Positions 26,387-34,749 of a stretch of DNA of 64,000 nucleotides are shown one piece after another. The DNA is from Terrisporobacter petrolearius (GTDB lineage: Bacteria; Bacillota; Clostridia; Peptostreptococcales; Peptostreptococcaceae), in the NCBI RefSeq assembly GCF_032598785.1, contig NZ_CP102984.1; one strand, written 5' to 3'. The notes beneath the pieces were generated by a model that was not told the origin of the DNA, searched no databases, and saw nothing but the letters and a program-made list of their open reading frames with translations. The translations under genes were made by a program, and so were the position numbers. Each line of letters begins with the position of its first letter. Positions within the stretch are counted from its first letter, which is position 1.

Positions 26387-26611
26387 TTATTTTTCACTAG
26401 TTTTTATACAAAAATATGAAACTCCCATAAAGATTATTTGAAAAATAATATAATAAATTTCTTCTCCTTCAGGAATTTCTCTAATAATATTAAATATTTT
26501 TATATTCTCATTTAATAAGCCCATATTTGTTAGAGTTTTTATAGGATAAATCAAAAATATACCATATATAAAATATAATATCTTACATACCCCATCTAAT
26601 GAATTTTTCAT
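26387..26611 (-). CDS. Small membrane protein, 74 aa
   Basis: Two hydrophobic segments (ILYFIYGIFLIYPIKTL and YYIIFQIIFMGVSYFCI) flank a short acidic loop. A strong GGGGGAT site lies before the ATG. It is the first gene of a two-gene unit with the 242-residue membrane protein. Function unknown. Confidence 0.6.
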   Translation of the reverse strand: MKNSLDGVCKILYFIYGIFLIYPIKTLTNMGLLNENIKIFNIIREIPEGEEIYYIIFQIIFMGVSYFCIKTSEK

Positions 26612-26717
26612 GCTTATCCCCCATTAATACTTCTTTAAATTCCTATTCATAATATAGTAATAAACGTTTATTTATTTCCAATTATATAATAATTGTGAAC
26701 TGTTCCTTTGTAACTAA

Positions 26718-27270
26718 TTATTCAACCTCTAATTCTTTACCATTTTTATCAAAATATTTACAATCAAAATCTATTGATTTTTTTTGTTCATCATCTGATA
26801 ATACATTCTTTAGTAAGACCATTGATGGTTTGCCAATTTTCAGCTTTTCATTGAATATGTGGTTATTTATTGACATCTCTACAGTAGAAACATTACTTCC
26901 ATGTATGCCAAATGCTTATTATCTAGTCCATCATTATGATTATATCTAACTGCAAAATTAGTTACTCCTAGACCATCTTGCCCAACACCCTCTACTTTAT
27001 TCTCAGTCATTATATAATCTTCTTTTTTATTTTTTTCGCATACAAGATATCCTTGTCCAGTATCTAATACAAAACTACCATTTTGGAATTATCAATATGT
27101 ACATTATCTAAAATAGTTAGATTATCATTGCCAATAACATCTAAAAAATCACCTTCATTTAAGTATTGTTATATTTCTCCCTCTGTGTTGCCTATTGTAT
27201 CATTATTGGTACAACCTGTTATAAATATTATTGATAGAATCGCATTAATTAGTATTATAATTTTTTTCAT
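26718..27270 (-). pseudogene. Lipoprotein gene, disrupted
   Basis: The minus strand begins MKKIIILINAILSIIFITGC with a lipobox Cys, then NNDTIGNTEGEI and TAA. Downstream, other frames continue coherently: YLNEGDFLDVIGNDNLTILD, TGQGYLVCEKNKKEDYIM, DGLGVTNFAVRYNHNDGLD and finally SNVSTVEMSINNHIF to a stop at 26718. At least one stop and two frameshifts are needed. The family was not identified. It lay directly after the GNAT gene. Confidence 0.7.
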
Positions 27271-27271
27271 T

Positions 27272-27691
27272 TTATTCTTCACTACTCTTTTGATTTCGCA
27301 ACATACCACATTTATCTTCTGACAAATACTCAAATTTATGTTTGCTATATAGCAAATCAGCAGGATTATTTGCTATTAAACAAATATAGCTATCCTCATA
27401 TGTATTTTTCTCAAAGTAATTATCCAGCTCTTTCATTATCAAATCTGCTAATCCTTTTCTACGATAGTTTTCATCTACCATAATGTCGCTTACCACATAG
27501 GTTATGCCACCATCACCTACTATTCTTCCAAAAGCAATTAATTTATCTTCATCATATATTGATGCTGTAAATAGTGAGTTTTGCAAAGCTATCTCACTTC
27601 TTTGTAAATCCTTACTCCCCATGCCTGAACGCAATCTTAGACTTACATAGTCTTTTGCAGTTGGTACTTCATAAATAAGTTGTATATCCAT
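27272..27691 (-). CDS. GNAT-family N-acetyltransferase
   Basis: This 139-residue acetyltransferase has the GNAT core: DKLIAFGRIVGDGGITYVVS (strands 2-4), then the acetyl-CoA loop IMVDENYRRKGLADLIMKEL (R-x-x-G-x-A type) and a C-terminal YSKHKFEYL strand. The substrate is unknown. Similar clostridial proteins are annotated only as GNAT. GAGGTG precedes the ATG; the disrupted lipoprotein starts 1 bp after its stop. Confidence 0.85.
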   Translation of the reverse strand: MDIQLIYEVPTAKDYVSLRLRSGMGSKDLQRSEIALQNSLFTASIYDEDKLIAFGRIVGDGGITYVVSDIMVDENYRRKGLADLIMKELDNYFEKNTYEDSYICLIANNPADLLYSKHKFEYLSEDKCGMLRNQKSSEE

Positions 27692-27944
27692 AATTCACCT
27701 CAACTAAAATTCTTATTTAACTATTTCCTAATTATAATCAAATTGTATACTTAAATTATAATTTGATACTATCTCTATATAAAAGAGTATTTTGATAATA
27801 TTTTAGCATTTATAGATAAATATACGAAGCAATAAAGTAAAAAAATAAGAAATTGCCATCCTTCTCAAGTTGGGAACTTCTTATCTTTTATTTGTTTAAG
27901 GTATTGCCTACTTTGACAATATTTTGAAATTATAAAATATTATA

Positions 27945-28208
27945 TTATACTTTATGATTAATCATTATATCTTTAACTTCCTCTAGAAACTCAGGATTTA
28001 TTAGCTCTAGCATTCTTGGAATAAAGTTTTTCATATATTCTTTATCAAAAGTTCCTTCACTTTGCCTTGCAAAACTTTCACTTAGTAAGTCTTTTGCTTT
28101 ATCTTGATTTTCTAACTTTACTCTTGCAATTATGAAATTTAAAAATCTTTCTTGGCCACTATTCATTATGTTCATTTCCTTTTCAAGTCTATCATACTGA
28201 TAAATCAT
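27945..28208 (-). CDS. Conserved hypothetical helical protein, about 87 aa
   Basis: The protein is helical and charged, with RFLNFIIARVKLENQDKAKD, LLSESFARQSEGTFDKEYM and INPEFLEEVKDIM. There is no membrane segment or known motif. The upstream ATG at 28226 lies inside a perfect palindrome (28219-28236), so I prefer the ATG at 28208 after GGGAG; an ATG at 28163, preceded by AAGGAA, is also possible. Function unknown. Confidence 0.6.
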   Translation of the reverse strand: MIYQYDRLEKEMNIMNSGQERFLNFIIARVKLENQDKAKDLLSESFARQSEGTFDKEYMKNFIPRMLELINPEFLEEVKDIMINHKV

Positions 28209-28218
28209 ATACTCCCAA

Positions 28219-28236
28219 ACTATCATTTATGATAGT
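28219..28236. promoter_or_regulatory. Palindrome ACTATCAT-TT-ATGATAGT, candidate operator
   Basis: An 8-bp perfect inverted repeat with a 2-bp centre lies just upstream of the hypothetical gene. A separate GTACGTAC palindrome lies at 28250-28257. Both suit a dimeric repressor; none is identified. Confidence 0.35.
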
Positions 28237-28369
28237 AAATATCAAAAATGTACGTACTTGCGTAAAGTAATTATTCTTTTATAATAGATATTAAATATAA
28301 GGTTGTCAATTAACTGTTATAATATAGTTGTTGTATATAAATAAAAAACATTAAATAGGGGGAATTTTT

Positions 28370-29017
28370 ATGAATAGAGAATTACCAATGCAAAAAAAAT
28401 ATGATAGATTAGGTCCAAATGTTGTTAAATCATTAAAAGAAAGACATTTTGATGCATGTTATTGCACTACATCTCAAGAAGCACTTGAAAAACTTTTGGA
28501 ATTAATACCAAAGGAAGATGTTGTATCTTGGGGTGGATCTCAAACTTTATCTGAATTAAATATTCAAGAAACTTTAAAAGAAAAAGGATTTGAGGTAATA
28601 GATAGGGATTTAGGTAAAACCCTAGAAGAAAGAATGGATTTAATGCGTAAAGCCTTACTTTGTGATACTTTCCTTATGAGTAGCAATGCAATTAGCGAAG
28701 ATGGTCAATTATTTAATATAGATGGAAATGGAAATAGAGTTGCAGCCATGTGTTTTGGACCTAAAAGCGTTATAGTTATAGCTGGTATGAACAAAGTTGT
28801 AAAAAGCGCTGAGGATGCTTACACTAGAGCAAGAACAATTGCTGCTCCAGCAAATACTCAAAGATTTGATGGATGTAAAACACCTTGTTATATAAATGGT
28901 GCTTGCTCAGATTGCAAGAGTCCAGATAGTATATGTGCCTATATGGTAGCAACTAGAATCTCTCGTCCAGCGAATAAGATTAAAGTAATTTTAGTAGGTG
29001 AAAATTTAGGAATGTAA
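28370..29017 (+). CDS. LUD-domain protein (LutC/YkgG-like)
   Basis: The 215-residue protein carries the LUD domain: MQKKYDRLGPNVVKSLKERH, then VVSWGGSQTLSELNIQETLK, LMSSNAISEDGQLFNIDGNG and FGPKSVIVIAGMNKVV. It ends with the Cys-rich segment CKTPCYINGACSDCKSPDSI, found in clostridial single-gene versions. LUD proteins are linked to lactate oxidation in lutABC operons; isolated copies have no proven role, and lutA/lutB are absent here. AGGGGGA lies before the ATG. Confidence 0.85.
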   Translation: MNRELPMQKKYDRLGPNVVKSLKERHFDACYCTTSQEALEKLLELIPKEDVVSWGGSQTLSELNIQETLKEKGFEVIDRDLGKTLEERMDLMRKALLCDTFLMSSNAISEDGQLFNIDGNGNRVAAMCFGPKSVIVIAGMNKVVKSAEDAYTRARTIAAPANTQRFDGCKTPCYINGACSDCKSPDSICAYMVATRISRPANKIKVILVGENLGM

Positions 29018-29083
29018 TTACCTTAAATTACTTCGTAATGTATTAAAATTTCTAACTTATCTATATTGTATTATTCTATCCTT

Positions 29084-29127
29084 GCAATTTAAAACGTATC
29101 ACTTAATTGTGATACGTTTTAAATTGC
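29084..29127. repeat. Dispersed terminator palindrome, copy 5 (extended arms)
   Basis: Nineteen-bp perfect arms, GCAATTTAAAACGTATCAC and its complement, around the loop TTAATT. The core AAAACGTATCAC/GTGATACGTTTT matches the other copies less one C-G pair. It lies 67 bp after the LUD gene. Confidence 0.75.
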
Positions 29128-29188
29128 ACTATTAATCAAAATTAGTATCCTTATTTATGAGATATTAACTGTTATTTATTCTAAATAA

Positions 29189-29577
29189 CTAAACTTCATT
29201 CTTTTGAGCTATTTTTTCTGTGATTCTTTGATCTATTTCTTTCTTCAGTTCTTTTAAATAAGGAGATAATTCCACCTTATCCGAACCATAAGTAAACTGT
29301 AAGTCATATTCTAACGGAATCCAAGTACTAATATCCACCTCGTTATGTTAAATGACTGCTTCTAAATTATCTAATGCTTTGTAAAGCTTTACTTCATCAG
29401 TCTAATGTTAATTCATTTCCTTTAAAAGTTCTGTTAATTCATTACGCATTAATAATGCCATTAATGCCTATGTTCTGCTACACTTTCATGGCGTCCGCTT
29501 GATGTCCATGAGTGCCTAGTATTGCATTTTAGTTTTTCTGCTACTGTTAATATTTCTAGAAATGTTGCTGTATTCAT
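29189..29577 (-). pseudogene. YfbR-like HD-domain 5'-nucleotidase, disrupted
   Basis: The start reads MNTATFLEILTVAEKLKCNT then RHSWTSSGRHESVAEH, the conserved N-terminus of YfbR-type HD hydrolases. A frameshift follows (HWHY region), then MRNELTELLKEMN and a stop. After a deleted centre the tail reads DEVKLYKALDNLEAVI, HNEVDISTWIPLEYDLQFTY and YLKELKKEIDQRITEKI. The metal-binding HD segment is lost. The intact protein would dephosphorylate deoxynucleoside monophosphates. Confidence 0.75.
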
Positions 29578-29608
29578 ACGAAGTTCACCCTGGAATTTTT
29601 ATTTACGT

Positions 29609-29760
29609 TTTCTACAGGAACTTTCTGCTTCCCTACATAGGTCGATACTTCTAGAGTTAGTCCTGGTTTCTCAAGATCACCTTCCAAAATTTCACCTACA
29701 TTATCTATACAAAGAAATACTTTTACATCTTGCAATTTGTTGTGTAAATCTATTTTATTA
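29609..29760 (-). pseudogene. Fragment of an M14 carboxypeptidase joined to unknown sequence
   Basis: The minus strand reads KPGLTLEVSTYVGKQKVPVE, the catalytic-Glu region of the M14 gene at 23414, joined to an upstream segment (KVFLCIDNVGEILEGDLE) that does not belong to that family. Bases 29609-29669 match 23491-23551 at 58 of 61 positions. It is a duplicated or recombined scrap. Confidence 0.65.
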
Positions 29761-29782
29761 AAATCCTGTATTATTTAAAAAT

Positions 29783-29808
29783 AAAATCTGTGTATATGTA
29801 CAGATTTT
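29783..29808. terminator. Hairpin AAAATCTGT / ACAGATTTT
   Basis: A 9-bp perfect stem with an 8-nt loop, between the carboxypeptidase fragment and the chemoreceptor gene. Confidence 0.5.
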
Positions 29809-29879
29809 GTTGTTTATGTCGTAAATAAAAGATAAGTAATATTAAAAATATTGTGTATGAAAATCAGAGGAGAATCAGA

Positions 29880-31616
29880 ATGAAAAGTATAAAAATTAAA
29901 ATTATTTCTAGTGTATTAATAATGTTTATTCTTTCCTTATTATTGGTGGTAGGAATGGGAATTAGAAAAAGTTCATCAACGATTGAGCAAGTTATAGGAT
30001 ATGAATATACTGAGAAAATACAAGGTAGCAACAATATGTTACAGTTATACTTAAAAGAACAATTTGGATCTATAAAAAATAACAATGGTGAGCTAGTTGA
30101 TGTTAATGGTAAATCAATAGAAGATAGTAATGATTATATTGATAAATTTTCTGAAAGCATGAATTTAGTTGCAACAGTTTTTGCTAAAAAAGATGATACA
30201 TATACGAGAATACTATCAACTGTAAAAGATGAACAAGGTAAAAGAGCTGTTGGAACAACTTTAGATGCATCAGGAGAAGCATACAAAGCATTATCAAAAG
30301 GTGAATCTTATTTTGGAGAAGCAGAGATACAAGGTAAGAAATATTTAACAGGTTATGTGCCAATGCATGATGATAGCAACAATATAATAGGTGCATATTT
30401 TTGTGGAGTTCCTATAGATACTGTAGATGGACTGATAAATGATGGTAATAAAAAAACAATCATAGGAGTAGTAAGTGTAGCGCTACTAGTGTTAATCTTT
30501 GTAGCTGGTTTAATCTATATTATTGCTAGTTCAATAACTAAACCAATAAAAAAAATAACTGAAGTAGCTCATGATATATCACAAGGAAATTTTGATGTTG
30601 ATTTAAATATTGATTCAAATGATGAGGCTGGACAACTGGCGGAGGCTTTCAATGAAACAATTTCTCAACTTAATAAGTATCAAGATTATATAGATGAAAT
30701 ATCTATATCTTTAGAAAAAATAGCTAGTGGTAATCTAGATATACAACTTGAAAAAGAATATGTAGGTCAATTTAAAAAATTAGAAACCAATATAAATGAT
30801 TTAATATACGGGCTAAACTTTATGGTGTCTCAAATTTCATCAACTTCAGATCAAGTTGCTATAGGTTCACAGCAAGTATCTGCTGGAGCACAAGAACTTG
30901 CTCAAGGAGCTACAGAACAAGCAAGTTCCGTTCAAGAACTAGCATCAACGGTAAATGAAATTTCAAATCAAATAAATGAAACAGCTCAATATGCACAAAG
31001 AGCACAAGAAGTTTCCAGGGAAGCAACTTTAGCTACAACTAAAGGACATGAACAAATGAATCAAATGATTGCAGCTATGAATGACATAAGTAACGCTTCA
31101 AATGAAATTAGTAAAATAATAAAAAATATTGATGATATAGCTTTTCAAACAAATATATTAGCTTTAAATGCAGCAGTTGAAGCGGCAAGGGCAGGAGAAG
31201 CCGGTAAAGGATTTGCAGTTGTTGCAGATGAAGTTCGTAATCTAGCAGGTAAATCTGCAGAGAGTGCAAAAAATACTGCGATATTAATTGAAACTGCTCT
31301 TAATTCAGTAGAAAATGGAAGAAATATTGTGGATGAAACGGCAAGATCCTTAGAACTAGTTGTAAATAGCTCTAATCAAACTGCTCAAGTGATACAAAAT
31401 ATTGCAGATGCAAATAACCAGCAAGCAGTAGCTATAACCCAGGTAAACATAGGTGTTGAGCAGATATCAGACGTAGTACAAAACAATAGTGCAACAGCAG
31501 AAGAAAGTGCTGCATCAAGTGAAGAATTATCAGCACAAGCTCAAATACTAAAAGATACAATTAGTAATTTTAAAATGAAAGAAGGAGACTATAAATCAGT
31601 TTGTTCTTTAGATTAG
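29880..31616 (+). CDS. Methyl-accepting chemotaxis protein
   Basis: Order of parts in 578 residues: a membrane helix near the start (IISSVLIMFILSLLLVVGMG), a periplasm-facing Cache-type sensor (about 30-190, ending DSNNIIGAYFCGVPIDTV), a second helix (IIGVVSVALLVLIFVAGLIY), a HAMP domain (SITKPIKKITEVAHDISQGN) and the signalling coiled coil. The highly conserved tip AARAGEAGKGFAVVADEVRN is intact. The ligand is unknown; Cache domains bind small metabolites. ATG 29880 is chosen because GAGGAG lies 7 nt upstream. No other chemotaxis gene is in the window. Confidence 0.92.
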   Translation: MKSIKIKIISSVLIMFILSLLLVVGMGIRKSSSTIEQVIGYEYTEKIQGSNNMLQLYLKEQFGSIKNNNGELVDVNGKSIEDSNDYIDKFSESMNLVATVFAKKDDTYTRILSTVKDEQGKRAVGTTLDASGEAYKALSKGESYFGEAEIQGKKYLTGYVPMHDDSNNIIGAYFCGVPIDTVDGLINDGNKKTIIGVVSVALLVLIFVAGLIYIIASSITKPIKKITEVAHDISQGNFDVDLNIDSNDEAGQLAEAFNETISQLNKYQDYIDEISISLEKIASGNLDIQLEKEYVGQFKKLETNINDLIYGLNFMVSQISSTSDQVAIGSQQVSAGAQELAQGATEQASSVQELASTVNEISNQINETAQYAQRAQEVSREATLATTKGHEQMNQMIAAMNDISNASNEISKIIKNIDDIAFQTNILALNAAVEAARAGEAGKGFAVVADEVRNLAGKSAESAKNTAILIETALNSVENGRNIVDETARSLELVVNSSNQTAQVIQNIADANNQQAVAITQVNIGVEQISDVVQNNSATAEESAASSEELSAQAQILKDTISNFKMKEGDYKSVCSLD

Positions 31617-32015
31617 TTTAGGATATTTAATAAAAAATTAATTCTTTTATTAATATACTCATGAAAAATACTCCTTTACGGCATGACTTTTTCATAATCA
31701 ACCTCAATATTATTTAACTTAATAAAGTTAAGAAGCTGCACATTTTTGAAGTACTCCCTTTAAAGTCGACCGTTTATATAAAATATTTGGAGTATTTATT
31801 TTAAAAACCACAGTATTTAAAAATTAAGCTATCTGTGGTACTTTCAGATTTAACAACTTAAACATATAATTGTTATTAGAAAAATAAATTTACCACAAAA
31901 TACAAGTGATTAGAAATTCTTAGCTTGATTAAAGCTAAATGATGGTGGGAAAAAATAAAATATGTGAATTTTATCTTATGTATTATACATGAGGTATATT
32001 GAGGAGTTGTTAATT
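31617..32015. other. Intergenic region upstream of ddl
   Basis: It contains a CCACAG...CTGTGG hairpin (about 31809-31838), a TTAGCTT...AAAGCTAA inverted repeat (31920-31938) and a minus-strand fragment reading LLNFIKLNNIEVDYEKVMP plus stop that may be the tail of a lost gene. No intact gene is seen. Confidence 0.35.
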
Positions 32016-32924
32016 ATGAAGAAAAAAGTTGCTGTTTTAATGGGTGGAATTTCTACAGAAAGAGAAGTTTCTTTAAATTCAGGAAGATCTGTTCTTAATG
32101 CTTTAGATAGAGAGAAATATGAAGTACATGAAATAATCTTAAATAATAAAATGGATGTTATAAATAAAATGCCAGAAGGTATCGAGTTTGCATTTTTAAT
32201 GTTACATGGTAAATACGGTGAAGATGGTACTATACAAGCAATATTAGAATCTATGGATATTCCTTATTCTGGATGTGGACCTTTAACTTCTGCCATGTGC
32301 ATGGACAAGAACATTACTAAAAAAATGTTAAGGGATTCAGGTATTGCGACTGCAGACTGGACTATAGCAAAATCAATAGATGATATAGACTATGACAAAA
32401 TAGAAAAAATGGGTTATCCAGTTTTTATAAAACCAAATAGTGGTGGTTCTTCTGTTGCTACTTTCAAAGTAGAAAAAAAAGAAGATGTTGAAGCTGCTGT
32501 AAAAGCTGGTTTAGAAGTAGATACCGTAGTAATGATAGAACAGTATCTACCAGGTGATGAATACACTTCTTTCGTTTTAGATGGTGAAATTTATCCAACA
32601 ATAAAAATATCAAGTACTACAGGTTTCTTTGACTATGAAGCAAAATATTCAACTGGTGCTAATGCAGCAAAAGAAGAAATAGTTTATTTAGATGATGAAT
32701 TACAAGAACAAATTGATAAAGCATCTGAAACAGTTTGGGATATATTCTACTGTAGAGCTTATGTAAGAGTAGATTTTATATTATCTAACGGGAAATTTTA
32801 TGTTCTTGAACTAAACACACTTCCCGGAATGACACCAACAAGTTTAATCCCAAGAAGTGCTAATGCTAAAGGCTTATCTTACAGTCAATTAGTAGACAAA
32901 ATAATGGAGACATCAATAAAATAA
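32016..32924 (+). CDS. ddl: D-alanine--D-alanine ligase
   Basis: The ATP-grasp ligase joins two D-Ala for peptidoglycan precursors in the cytoplasm. It opens KKKVAVLMGGISTEREVSLN, has MLHGKYGEDGTIQAILES, the ATP-binding loop KPNSGGSSVATFKV and the ending ELNTLPGMTPTSLIPRSA. At 302 residues it is normal length. I place the start at ATG 32016, 9 nt after GAGGAG; an in-frame ATG 27 nt earlier has no site. The ligand pocket shows the ordinary Ddl pattern rather than a VanA-type D-lactate ligase. It stands alone. Confidence 0.93.
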   Translation: MKKKVAVLMGGISTEREVSLNSGRSVLNALDREKYEVHEIILNNKMDVINKMPEGIEFAFLMLHGKYGEDGTIQAILESMDIPYSGCGPLTSAMCMDKNITKKMLRDSGIATADWTIAKSIDDIDYDKIEKMGYPVFIKPNSGGSSVATFKVEKKEDVEAAVKAGLEVDTVVMIEQYLPGDEYTSFVLDGEIYPTIKISSTTGFFDYEAKYSTGANAAKEEIVYLDDELQEQIDKASETVWDIFYCRAYVRVDFILSNGKFYVLELNTLPGMTPTSLIPRSANAKGLSYSQLVDKIMETSIK

Positions 32925-32991
32925 TAACCTAGACTAAAATAAGTTTATTTAATATAATTAATTTATATAAATAAAGCTTAGAGGTGATAAT

Positions 32992-34446
32992 TTGTTATTC
33001 TCCGATTTAACAATTAATGAAAATGAACCAATATATATTCAGATAAAAAAATATTTGGAAGAAATGATTTCAAAAGGACTTCTTCCTCACAATTCTAAGC
33101 TGCCTTCCACAAGGGAGCTTAGTTTACTTTTAAATGTGAGCAGAAACTCTATTGTATTAGCTTATGAAGAGTTAAAGTCTGATGGTATTATTTATTCTAT
33201 TTCTGGAAAAGGAACTTTTGTAAATAGTGATAATAATATTAGCAATAGTCATTGGAATATCAATTACAAAAACTTTGAAAATGATTATATGAAAATAGCA
33301 AATAACATGGATATTATAAAAAGTGAAATAAGATGGAAATCTGGTCAAATTTCTTTCAAAAGTATATCTCCTGATGGAGATTTATTTGATATGGAAGAAT
33401 TAAAAAAATCTTTTTTAAATAGATTTAATTTAGAAGGTCATAAGTTGTTAAACTATGGATATGCCCAAGGATACAAACCATTAATCGATTATTTACATGG
33501 GTATATGAACAAAAAGGGTGTAAACACTATAAATAAAGACATTCTAATAGTCAACGGTTTTACAGAAGGATTAGATCTTATAATATCAACACTAACTAAT
33601 AAAGGTGATTATATACTTTGTGAAAATCCTACCCATAATACCTCTATTAAAATAATGAGATCTTATGGTCTTAATATTATACCAATAAATATGGATGAAA
33701 ATGGTCTTGATTTTAAAGACTTAGATACGAAGTTAAAAAAATATAAAAGCAAAATAAAATTTTCTTATATTACTCCTTCTTATCATAATCCTACAGGTAT
33801 GGTTATGTCTCCAGAAAATAGATATAAGTTTTATAATTTAATGAAAAAAAATAATATACCAATTATTGAAGATGGCTTCAACGAAGAACTTCTTTATTCT
33901 TCTTCTCATATATTTCCTATTTGTTCTTTAGATAACAATAGTAATGGTGTCATCTATATTGGAAGCTTTTCTAAAATATTGTTTCCAGGACTAAGAATAG
34001 GATGGATTTTATGTGATAAAAATTTAATAAATAGATTAGAAAGTGTAAAAAGATGCACTAATATTCATGTTTCTTTCTTAGATCAAGGCATCTTATATGA
34101 CTATTTACAAAATGGAGCTTTTGAAAAATATATAAAAAAGACTAGAAAGTTTTATGGAGATAAATTTAACTTTGCCAAACAGTGTGTTGAAAAATATATA
34201 GAATGTGATTATATATTAGGTGATGGAGGGCTTCATTTGTTTCTAGTTTTTAAAAATTTAAATACTAGAAAACTTCTTCATGAGTGCTATAAAAAAGATG
34301 TAATCTTTATGCCAGGTGACTTATTTTATATTGATGATAAAGGTAAAAATACCCTTAGGTTAGGTTTATCTCGATTATATGATGATGATATAGAAAAGGG
34401 AGTTAGAATTATAGGTGAAACTATAAAAGAATTAGACCATAAATAA
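32992..34446 (+). CDS. MocR/GntR-type regulator with aminotransferase domain
   Basis: Residues about 1-75 are a GntR winged helix (PIYIQIKKYLEEMISKGLLP, KLPSTRELSLLLNVSRNSIV). Residues 100-480 are a fold-type I PLP domain: NGFTEGLDLIISTL, SYITPSYHNPTGMVMS, the PLP-lysine in YIGSFSKILFPGLRIGW and LRLGLSRL. MocR proteins regulate PLP or amino-acid genes such as PdxR or GabR targets. It follows ddl by 67 bp but has its own strong site before a TTG start. No obvious target is adjacent except the aspartate decarboxylase. Confidence 0.9.
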   Translation: MLFSDLTINENEPIYIQIKKYLEEMISKGLLPHNSKLPSTRELSLLLNVSRNSIVLAYEELKSDGIIYSISGKGTFVNSDNNISNSHWNINYKNFENDYMKIANNMDIIKSEIRWKSGQISFKSISPDGDLFDMEELKKSFLNRFNLEGHKLLNYGYAQGYKPLIDYLHGYMNKKGVNTINKDILIVNGFTEGLDLIISTLTNKGDYILCENPTHNTSIKIMRSYGLNIIPINMDENGLDFKDLDTKLKKYKSKIKFSYITPSYHNPTGMVMSPENRYKFYNLMKKNNIPIIEDGFNEELLYSSSHIFPICSLDNNSNGVIYIGSFSKILFPGLRIGWILCDKNLINRLESVKRCTNIHVSFLDQGILYDYLQNGAFEKYIKKTRKFYGDKFNFAKQCVEKYIECDYILGDGGLHLFLVFKNLNTRKLLHECYKKDVIFMPGDLFYIDDKGKNTLRLGLSRLYDDDIEKGVRIIGETIKELDHK

Positions 34447-34464
34447 ATTATAATTTCATTACAT

Positions 34465-34500
34465 AAAAAACGCGTAAACTTAATAGCTTGCGCATTTTTT
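34465..34500. terminator. Terminator after the MocR gene
   Basis: AAAAAACGCG pairs with TGCGCATTTTTT around a short loop and ends in a T-run. Confidence 0.6.
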
Positions 34501-34749
34501 TATGTAAGTGACCTAATAATAAATGTGCTCATTATAATAAACAACCTTCCACTTTACAATAAGTTTGTATTTTTCAAATATATCTTTTTATATTAAAGAC
34601 TTCCAAGCAATATACCTTATATGTTATAATTAATTTGAATATTTAACCTTACTTATTAAATCGAACTTAAGATAAGTAGATTTTAAATATTAATGACATA
34701 ATATAAATGACAAAACTTTTTATAAATATACATAGGGAGGAATCTTTTA

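Noticed and set aside
26695..26949. Plus-strand 84-codon open frame
   Set aside because: The minus strand carries a coherent lipoprotein remnant here; the plus frame lacks a ribosome site.
28370..29017. lutABC lactate oxidation operon
   Set aside because: Only a single LUD protein is present, without the LutA or LutB Fe-S proteins.
32016..32924. VanA-type D-Ala-D-Lac ligase
   Set aside because: The motifs match ordinary Ddl, and no vanH, vanX or vanRS gene is near.
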